A stretch of 64,000 bases of DNA from Streptomyces iconiensis (GTDB taxonomy: Bacteria; Actinomycetota; Actinomycetes; Streptomycetales; Streptomycetaceae). Positions 58,005 through 64,000 of the stretch are shown piece by piece. Position 1 is the first letter of the stretch, and every line of letters starts with the position of its first letter. The position numbers and the translations under genes were made by a program. Below the pieces are notes generated by a model, which was not told where the DNA came from, ran no database searches, and saw only the letters and a list, made by a program, of their open reading frames with translations. Where the stretch lies: contig NZ_JANCPR020000052.1 of NCBI RefSeq assembly GCF_028657195.3, positions 1 through 64,000 on the forward strand. The letters run 5' to 3'.

Positions 58005-60482
58005 CTACGCCTCCCCCGATCCACCCCGCACCCGCACCGCGTACCCCACAGCCACACCGTCGTCCCGCTCCACGGTGACCCCGCCACCGGAACCACCCAC
58101 TCCCGGCCCGGCGCCACCGCCACCGACACTGGTACCGCCACCTGCACCGATACCGCCACCGGCACCACCGCCACCGAGTGATCCCGCGACGGCACCCCCG
58201 TGCCCGCTCCCGCCCCCACGCACCGTGAACCGCTCGGCGTCCGGCCGGTCCCAGCCCTCGCCCGGGTCCGGGATCAGCAGGCCGCTGCCCGTACGGCCCG
58301 GCGCCGGCGGCCACACCTCCAGCTCCGTCTTCCCGTCGGCGCCCAGCACGGGAACAGCGGCCCCCGCGCGCGCCAGCACCGGGATCCGCGACAACGGCGC
58401 CTCCACCCGCACCGTGCCTGGCCCCTCGTGGGCACGCCCCGTCGCGGTGTCGTACCACCGGCCGCTCGGCAGCCGCACGGTGCGCGCGCGCACACCGGGT
58501 TCCATGACCGGAGCCACCAGCAGCGCGTCGCCCAGCAGGAACGCGTCCTCGCAGTCGCGCAGTTGCCGGTCCCTCGGGTGCTGCCACCACACGGGCCGCA
58601 CATAAGGCGCTCCGGTACGGTGCGCGAGCTGCGCGAGCGTGACGAGGTACGGCAGCAGCCGCTCCCGCTCGGCCAACGCGGCCCGCGCGTGCTCCAGTAC
58701 CTCGTCACCGAACTCCCACGGCTCCCGCCGCCCCGCCCACTTGGCCGCGTGCGTACGGAACAGCGGCAGATAGGCGCCCAACTGGAACCACCGCAGATAC
58801 AGCTCGGGCGAGGGGCTTCCCGTGAACCCCCCGATGTCGGGCCCCGAATACGGCACACCGCACAACCCCATCCCCAGCACCAGCGACAGCGAGGCCCGCA
58901 GCCCCTCCCAGGCCGTCTCCACATCCCCTGACCAGGTGCCCCCGTACCGCTGCATCCCCGCCCAGCCCGACCTGGAGAAGACGAAAGGCCGCCGCTCGGG
59001 CCGCAGTTCGCGCAGCCCCGCGTAGCCGGCCTTGGCCATCGTCAGCCCGTAGACGTTGTGCGCCTCCCGGTGGTCGCCGCCCCGCCCCTCCAGCGCGTGC
59101 CGCGCGGAGAGCGGCAGCGTACGGTCCCCGGCGGTACCGAAAGCGGAGAGCACAGCCGGCTCGTTCATGTCGTGCCACACCCCGGAGAACCCCTGCGCCA
59201 GGCGCTCCCCGTACAGCGCGCCCCACCACTTGCGCACCCTCCGGTCGGTGAAGTCGGGGAAGACCGCCTCTCCCGGCCACACCACGCCCCGCACCTCACG
59301 TCCCCGCGCGTCCCGTATGAACACACCGGCAGCCGTACCGCTGTCGTAGACCGGATTCCCGGGCTCCGCCTTCACCCCGGGGTCGACTATCGACACCAGC
59401 CGCACCCCGTCCCCGTACAGGTCGGCGGCCAGCCCCGGCAGGTCGGGGAAGCGCTCCTTGTCCACCGTGAAGACGCGGTGCCCCCTGTAGTGGTCGATGT
59501 CCAGGTGCAGCGCACGCAGCGGCAGCCCACGATCCCGGTAACCGGCGGCGACACGGCGCACCTCGCTCTCGCTCCCGAACCCCCACCGCGCGTGCTGGTG
59601 CCCCAGCGCCCAGCGCGGCGGCAGCGCGGGCGCCCCCGTCAGCGCTGCCCACCCGTGCAGCACCCGCGAGGGCGCCCCGGCCATCACCCAGCAGCGCAGC
59701 GGACCGCCACTCATCCGCACCTCGCACCGCGCCGGCCTGTCGTGCCCGGAACCCAGCCCCTCGACGCCCTCCCGCAGCGCCACCGTGCCGTCCCACGAGT
59801 TGTCGAGGAACACCAGATGCGTGCCCGCGTCGGCGACACTCAACAGGACAGGCATCGTGATGTAGAGCGGGTCCTCGTCCGCTGAGAAGGGGCCGGGGTC
59901 GGTGTTCCACAGCCGGTAGGGGCCCGCGCGCAGCCGCATACCAGCGGCCCTTCCGCCCAGCCCGAAGAACCGCGCGTCAGGCGGCAGTTCCGAGCGCTGC
60001 ATCCACCGCGTACCGGCGCTCTCGCCCTCCCACCAGCGGGGCGGCAGATCACGCCGCAACAGCGCGCCACCCGGAGTCCGCACCTCAACGGCACCGTGCC
60101 GCGAGACGATCACCAGCATCCGCTCCGAGACCACACGCCAGCCGCCGTCCTTGTCAGGCTCCAGCGCCGCACGCGGGTCCGGCTCCGGACACGCGCCCGC
60201 CAGCGCGTACGACGGCTCGGGCTCAGCGCCGTCCCACCCCAGGAACACCGCGCCGCCCACGGTCACCCGTACACACAGCGAGGAGCGCGCGAACCTGACC
60301 ACCCCGCCGCCAGGCCCCGGCTCTGCGCCCGCGGCCTCACCCGGCACCCGCGCCCGCTCCCCGCGCTGCCGCGGCAGCGCCACCGTGTCGGCGCGCCGTC
60401 TGCGCCACGCCGAACGCAGGGCCCGCACGCCCCGGCCCGTGCCGAACCCTGTCACCGACCGCACCAGGTCACGCGCGTCCAT
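58005..60482 (-). CDS. GH31-family alpha-glucosidase/xylosidase
   Basis: This 825-aa glycoside hydrolase family 31 enzyme carries the nucleophile motif WHDMNEP, a mark of alpha-glucosidase and alpha-xylosidase members. The preceding LHLDIDHYRGHRVFT and YSGPDIGGF segments are also typical. No signal peptide is visible, so it probably acts inside the cell on imported oligosaccharides. The last ~70 residues are an unusual Gly-rich segment before a conserved VERDDGVAVGYAVRVRG end. ATG 60482 (MDARDLVRSV) fits the family N-terminus better than GTG 60512; neither has a good ribosome site. It is divergent from acetoacetyl-CoA synthetase. Confidence 0.9.
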   Translation of the reverse strand: MDARDLVRSVTGFGTGRGVRALRSAWRRRRADTVALPRQRGERARVPGEAAGAEPGPGGGVVRFARSSLCVRVTVGGAVFLGWDGAEPEPSYALAGACPEPDPRAALEPDKDGGWRVVSERMLVIVSRHGAVEVRTPGGALLRRDLPPRWWEGESAGTRWMQRSELPPDARFFGLGGRAAGMRLRAGPYRLWNTDPGPFSADEDPLYITMPVLLSVADAGTHLVFLDNSWDGTVALREGVEGLGSGHDRPARCEVRMSGGPLRCWVMAGAPSRVLHGWAALTGAPALPPRWALGHQHARWGFGSESEVRRVAAGYRDRGLPLRALHLDIDHYRGHRVFTVDKERFPDLPGLAADLYGDGVRLVSIVDPGVKAEPGNPVYDSGTAAGVFIRDARGREVRGVVWPGEAVFPDFTDRRVRKWWGALYGERLAQGFSGVWHDMNEPAVLSAFGTAGDRTLPLSARHALEGRGGDHREAHNVYGLTMAKAGYAGLRELRPERRPFVFSRSGWAGMQRYGGTWSGDVETAWEGLRASLSLVLGMGLCGVPYSGPDIGGFTGSPSPELYLRWFQLGAYLPLFRTHAAKWAGRREPWEFGDEVLEHARAALAERERLLPYLVTLAQLAHRTGAPYVRPVWWQHPRDRQLRDCEDAFLLGDALLVAPVMEPGVRARTVRLPSGRWYDTATGRAHEGPGTVRVEAPLSRIPVLARAGAAVPVLGADGKTELEVWPPAPGRTGSGLLIPDPGEGWDRPDAERFTVRGGGSGHGGAVAGSLGGGGAGGGIGAGGGTSVGGGGAGPGVGGSGGGVTVERDDGVAVGYAVRVRGGSGEA

Positions 60483-60563
60483 GCCGCTCAGCCTGCCATC
60501 GGAAACTGTCACCTGATGTGCTGTTCAACCGCCGTTCACCCCCAGGCCACCATGGTCCCGGCA

Positions 60564-60588
60564 CACACACCACACCCGCCGGTGTGTG
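60564..60588. promoter_or_regulatory. CACACACC/GGTGTGTG dyad between GH31 and aacS
   Basis: Perfect eight-base arms with a 9-bp spacer lie in the divergent intergenic region, 82 bp before the GH31 ATG and 135 bp before the aacS ATG. It is a candidate operator; no cognate regulator is in the window. Confidence 0.35.
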
Positions 60589-60723
60589 ACCCCGACCCTG
60601 GCACAAAAGATGATCACGTGGCATCGTCCTGCCCAGCCAACACATACCCGCGCGCGGCACCGTGTGCGCGGATACGGCGCTGTCGGACAGAACGACGCGT
60701 ACGAGCAGAGCCAGGGAGCAGCG

Positions 60724-62739
60724 ATGACAGCAGGGCACAGCACCTCTCGACCCTCCGGAGAACCCGAGGCGCTCTGGCAGCCCGGCCCCGACCGCGTCGC
60801 TGCCGCCCAGATCACGCGCTTCCAGGCGTGGGCGGCCGAGCACCACGGGGCGCCCGCCGCGACCCCGGGCGACCCCGCAGCGAGCTACGCCGCGCTGCAC
60901 CGCTGGTCCACCGAGGAACTGGCCGCCTTCTGGCGTGCCTTCGCCGAGTGGTCCGGCATCCGCTTCAGCACCCCGTACGACACCGTTCTCGCCGGCGAGG
61001 CGATGCCGGGCGCCCGGTGGTTCCCGGGAGCGACCCTCAACTACGCGGAGCACGCGCTACGCACCGCCGAGGACCCCGCACGCGCCGATGAGCCCGCGAT
61101 CCTCCACGTCGACGAGACCCATGAGCCCACGCCCGTCACCTGGTCCCAGCTGCGCGGCCAGGTCGCCTCACTCGCCGAGGAGCTGCGCCGTATCGGCGTC
61201 CGTCCCGGCGACCGCGTCAGCGGCTATCTCCCCAACATCCCCGAGGCAGCGGTGGCACTGCTCGCCACCGCTGCCGTCGGCGGCGTGTGGACCTCCTGCG
61301 CCCCCGACTTCGGAGCGCGCAGCGTCCTGGACCGCTTCCAGCAGGTCGAGCCGGTCGTACTGTTCACCGTCGACGGCTACCGCTACGGGGGCAAGGAGCA
61401 CGACCGCCGCGACACCGTCGCCGAGCTGCGCGCCGAACTCCCCACCCTCAGCGCCGTCGTCCACGTGCCCCTGCTCGGCACCCCGGCGCCCGAAGGCGCC
61501 CTGGAGTGGTCGGACCTCACCTCGGGCGACGCCGAGCCCCGCTTCGAACAGGTCCCCTTCGACCACCCGCTGTGGGTCCTGTACTCCTCCGGCACGACGG
61601 GATTGCCCAAGGCCATCGTCCAGTCCCAGGGCGGCATCCTCCTCGAACACCTCAAGCAGCTCACGCTCCACAACGACATCGGCCCCGGCGACCGGTTCTT
61701 CTGGTTCACCTCCACCGGCTGGATGATGTGGAACCTCCTGGTCTCGGGACTGCTCACCGGCTGCACCGTGGTCACCTACGACGGCAGCCCGGGGTACCCC
61801 GACGTCGCGGCCCAGTGGCGCGTCGCCGAACGCACCGGCACCACCGTCTACGGCACCTCGGCCGCCTACGTCATGGCCTGCCGCAAAGCCGGCATCCACC
61901 CCGGCCGCGACCTGGACCTCTCCCGCGTCAAGTGCGTCGCCACCACCGGCTCACCCCTCCCGCCCGACGGCTTCCGCTGGATCCACGACGAGGTGTCCGA
62001 GGACATGTGGATCGCCTCCGTCAGCGGCGGCACCGACGTGTGCAGCTGCTTCGCCGGCGCCGTCCCCACCCTCCCGGTCCACACCGGCGAACTCCAGGCG
62101 CCCTCGCTCGCCACGGCGCTCCACGCATGGGACCCGCAGGGCAAGCCCCTGATCGACGAGGTCGGCGAACTGGTCGTCACCAAGCCCATGCCGTCCATGC
62201 CGGTCCGCTTCTGGAACGACCCCGACGGCTCCCGCTACCACGACAGCTACTTCGACGTGTACCCCGGCGTATGGCGCCACGGCGACTGGATCACCCTCAC
62301 CAGCCGCAACAGCGTCGTCATCCACGGCCGCTCCGACTCCACCCTCAACCGGGGCGGCGTCCGCATGGGCTCCGCCGACATCTACGAGGCCGTGGAACGG
62401 CTCCCCGAGATCCGCGAATCCCTCGTCATCGGCGTCGAACTCCCCGACGGCGGCTACTGGATGCCCCTCTTCGTGCACCTGGCCGAAGGCGCCGTCCTCG
62501 ACGACGCGCTCCGCGACAACGTCAAGCGCACCATCCGCTCCGGCCTCTCCCCGCGCCACGTCCCCGACGAGATCATCGAGATCCCCGCCGTCCCCCACAC
62601 CCTCACAGGCAAACGCCTGGAGGTCCCCGTCAAGCGCCTCCTCCAGGGCACCCCCCTGGAAAAGGCCGTCAACCCCGGCTCAGTCGACAACGTGGAACTC
62701 CTCCACCTCTACGAACGCCTGGCAGCCGACCGCCCCTGA
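60724..62739 (+). CDS. aacS: Acetoacetyl-CoA synthetase
   Basis: This 671-aa ANL ligase activates acetoacetate to acetoacetyl-CoA with ATP. The length and the N-terminal cap (FWRAFAEWSGIRFSTPYDTVL) are those of acetoacetate-CoA ligase. The P-loop YSSGTTGLPKAIVQSQGG, FFWFTSTGWMMWN and the catalytic lysine in TLTGKRLEVPVKRLL near the C-terminus are present. The ATG at 60724 has AGGGAG five bases upstream; the longer reading from 60586 is unsupported. It would feed ketone bodies or the end products of acyl-CoA catabolism into central metabolism. A strong hairpin follows. Confidence 0.94.
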   Translation: MTAGHSTSRPSGEPEALWQPGPDRVAAAQITRFQAWAAEHHGAPAATPGDPAASYAALHRWSTEELAAFWRAFAEWSGIRFSTPYDTVLAGEAMPGARWFPGATLNYAEHALRTAEDPARADEPAILHVDETHEPTPVTWSQLRGQVASLAEELRRIGVRPGDRVSGYLPNIPEAAVALLATAAVGGVWTSCAPDFGARSVLDRFQQVEPVVLFTVDGYRYGGKEHDRRDTVAELRAELPTLSAVVHVPLLGTPAPEGALEWSDLTSGDAEPRFEQVPFDHPLWVLYSSGTTGLPKAIVQSQGGILLEHLKQLTLHNDIGPGDRFFWFTSTGWMMWNLLVSGLLTGCTVVTYDGSPGYPDVAAQWRVAERTGTTVYGTSAAYVMACRKAGIHPGRDLDLSRVKCVATTGSPLPPDGFRWIHDEVSEDMWIASVSGGTDVCSCFAGAVPTLPVHTGELQAPSLATALHAWDPQGKPLIDEVGELVVTKPMPSMPVRFWNDPDGSRYHDSYFDVYPGVWRHGDWITLTSRNSVVIHGRSDSTLNRGGVRMGSADIYEAVERLPEIRESLVIGVELPDGGYWMPLFVHLAEGAVLDDALRDNVKRTIRSGLSPRHVPDEIIEIPAVPHTLTGKRLEVPVKRLLQGTPLEKAVNPGSVDNVELLHLYERLAADRP

Positions 62740-62746
62740 CACAAAA

Positions 62747-62780
62747 AGCCCCGCGCCCCCTGAAAAAGGGGCGCGGGGCT
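62747..62780. terminator. Bidirectional terminator between aacS and ptsI
   Basis: Thirteen-base perfect arms (AGCCCCGCGCCCC and its complement) surround a loop containing AAAAA. On the minus strand the hairpin is followed by TTTTTGTGT, a proper intrinsic terminator for ptsI; on the plus strand GTGTTT follows, weaker, for aacS. Confidence 0.88.
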
Positions 62781-62829
62781 GTGTTTCCTGTGCAACTACG
62801 TTGCGTGGGCGCGACAAGCCATGGGGGTA

Positions 62830-62857
62830 CCTCCCTGCTCGAAGAGCTCGGGGGAGG
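62830..62857. repeat. Dispersed hairpin repeat with GAA triloop
   Basis: CCTCCC and GGGAGG arms enclose an inner GCTC-GAA-GAGC hairpin, directly after GGGGGTA. I recognise the look (GGGGGTACCTCCC...GCTCGAAGAGC) as a common Streptomyces intergenic element. It lies between the terminator and the ptsI stop. Confidence 0.55.
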
Positions 62858-62908
62858 CGCCGCAGCCGACAAGCGGCCGAACCCGGCACAGGACCTACCC
62901 CGGCATCG

Positions 62909-64000
62909 TCACTCGCCGGACAGCACCGCCTGCGCGGCGGCCCGCGCATCGGGCCCCGCGTCCGTGGCCCGCGCAGCAGCCGCGGCACGCTCACACTGCG
63001 CCAGCGTGTGCTTCGCCAACTGCGCCCGTACGAACGGAATCGCGGACGCACCCATCGACAGGCTGGTCACCCCGAGCCCCGTCAGCACACAGGCCAGCAG
63101 CGGATCGGCCGCGGCCTCACCGCACACGCCGCAGCTCTTGCCCTCGGCCTTCGCCGCCTCGGCCGACATCGCCACCAGATCCAGCAGCGCCGGCTGCCAC
63201 GGGTCCTGAAGCCGCGAGAGCGCCCCCACCTGACGGTCGGCGGCGAACGTGTACTGCGCCAGGTCGTTGGTACCCAGCGACAGGAACTCGACCTCCTGGA
63301 GCACCGAACGGGCCCGCAGCGCGGCCGACGGAATCTCCACCATCGCCCCGAACTTCGCCTGAAGCCCGGCCTCCCGGCACGCGTCGGCGAACGCCTTGGC
63401 GTCCGTACGGTCGGCCACCATCGGCGCCATGACCTCAAGGTAGACCGGCAGCCCCTCGGCCGCCTTCGCCAGCGCCCTCAACTGCCCCTGCAGAACGTCG
63501 GGGTGCTCCAGCAACGACCGCAGCCCCCGCACGCCCAGCGCGGGGTTCGGCTCGTCGCCCGGCGTCAGGAAGTCCAGCGGCTTGTCGGCGCCGGCGTCCA
63601 GCGCCCGCACCACGACGCGCCCCTCGGGGAACGCCTCCAGCACCTTCCGGTACGCCTCGACCTGCTTGGCCTCCGACGGCGCCCGCTCACTGTCGTCCAG
63701 GAACAGGAACTCCGTACGGAACAGCCCCACACCCTCGGCGCCCGCCTCCACGGCAGCCGCCACGTCCGCGGGACCGCCCACGTTCGCGAGCAGCGGCACC
63801 TTGTGTCCGTCCGAGGTAGCGCCGGGCCCCTTGGCGGCCTCGATCGCCGCCTTACGCTCCTCCGCGGCCCGCGAAAGACCGGCACGCTCCTGGTCGGAGG
63901 GGTTGACCATCACCTCGCCCGTGCTGCCGTCCACCGCGACGACCGTTCCCTCGGCCAGCTCGCCCGCACCGGGCAGCGCCACCACGGCCGGCACCCCCAG
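62909..64000 (-). CDS. ptsI: Phosphoenolpyruvate-protein phosphotransferase (enzyme I), C-terminal part
   Basis: This is the C-terminal ~363 residues of PTS enzyme I; the reading frame runs past the right edge, so the N-terminal HPr-binding domain and catalytic histidine are outside the window. The visible part is the PEP-binding TIM barrel: GVGLFRTEFLFLD, then RALDAGADKPLDFL, PNPALGVRGLR, GAMVEIPSAAL, LGTNDLAQYTFAADR and the active-site cysteine in CGVCGEAAADP. It transfers phosphate from PEP to HPr. Transcription ends at the bidirectional hairpin. Apart from the missing 5' end it looks intact. Confidence 0.95.
   Translation of the reverse strand: MGVPAVVALPGAGELAEGTVVAVDGSTGEVMVNPSDQERAGLSRAAEERKAAIEAAKGPGATSDGHKVPLLANVGGPADVAAAVEAGAEGVGLFRTEFLFLDDSERAPSEAKQVEAYRKVLEAFPEGRVVVRALDAGADKPLDFLTPGDEPNPALGVRGLRSLLEHPDVLQGQLRALAKAAEGLPVYLEVMAPMVADRTDAKAFADACREAGLQAKFGAMVEIPSAALRARSVLQEVEFLSLGTNDLAQYTFAADRQVGALSRLQDPWQPALLDLVAMSAEAAKAEGKSCGVCGEAAADPLLACVLTGLGVTSLSMGASAIPFVRAQLAKHTLAQCERAAAAARATDAGPDARAAAQAVLSGE

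Noticed and set aside
1..64000. tRNA, rRNA, insertion sequence, integrase or phage gene
   Set aside because: None could be recognised on either strand.

Overview
The window is very GC-rich, densely coded actinobacterial chromosome, almost certainly Streptomyces or a close relative. The evidence is the strong third-position G/C bias, the frequent GTG starts and the gene content. That content includes a four-gene conservon (kinase-like, Roadblock, DUF742, GTPase), an orphan DUF397 gene, a LAL-type LuxR regulator, an actinobacterial HelD/HelR, two DUF574 methyltransferases and an Nsd-like TPR regulator. No tRNA, rRNA, CRISPR array, insertion sequence or prophage gene was seen.

Layout. 0.3-13 kb is an acyl-CoA catabolism block. 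It has two fatty-acid/steroid-type acyl-CoA synthetases, an amino-acid permease, an alpha/beta hydrolase, an SDR, a flavin ene-reductase with an Fe-S motif, an enoyl-CoA hydratase, a tandem DUF35 protein and two thiolase-fold lipid-transfer proteins. A related DUF35-thiolase gene, fused into one chain, lies at 52.6-54.4 kb. Both places carry the same 15-bp dyad pattern CTGAC-N5-GTCAG, which suggests one regulator. 13-25.7 kb holds DUF397, HelD/HelR, the LAL regulator, a small conserved protein, a GH95 fucosidase, a secreted amidase and an APH-fold kinase. 25.9-37 kb holds an Nsd-like regulator, a PAS-PP2C phosphatase, a HEAT-repeat protein and a 5-oxoprolinase / MFS / GntR module.

37.3-45.1 kb is the most interesting segment: a three-gene operon in the order of mukF-mukE-mukB (predicted kleisin, predicted KITE-like subunit, 1649-aa SMC-like ATPase). 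No JetD/MksG-type nuclease gene lies beside it. It is preceded by an exact match to the RecA-independent (PafBC-type) DNA-damage promoter TTGTCRGTG-N8-TAnnnT. I read it as a candidate damage-inducible, nuclease-less condensin/Wadjet relative.

45.3-50 kb has a small membrane protein and a complete conservon. 50-52.4 kb is glpF-glpK without glpD or gylR. 54.6-64 kb has a secreted VanX-type dipeptidase, a tandem pair of DUF574 methyltransferases, a GH31 glucosidase, acetoacetyl-CoA synthetase and the C-terminal part of ptsI, which runs off the right edge.

Non-coding DNA is rich in short repeats: mini-hairpins with GNA triloops, a 16-bp hairpin array before the permease, and 35-, 23- and 18-bp tandem repeats. 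Several proteins also carry in-frame Gly-, Pro- or Ala-rich insertions.
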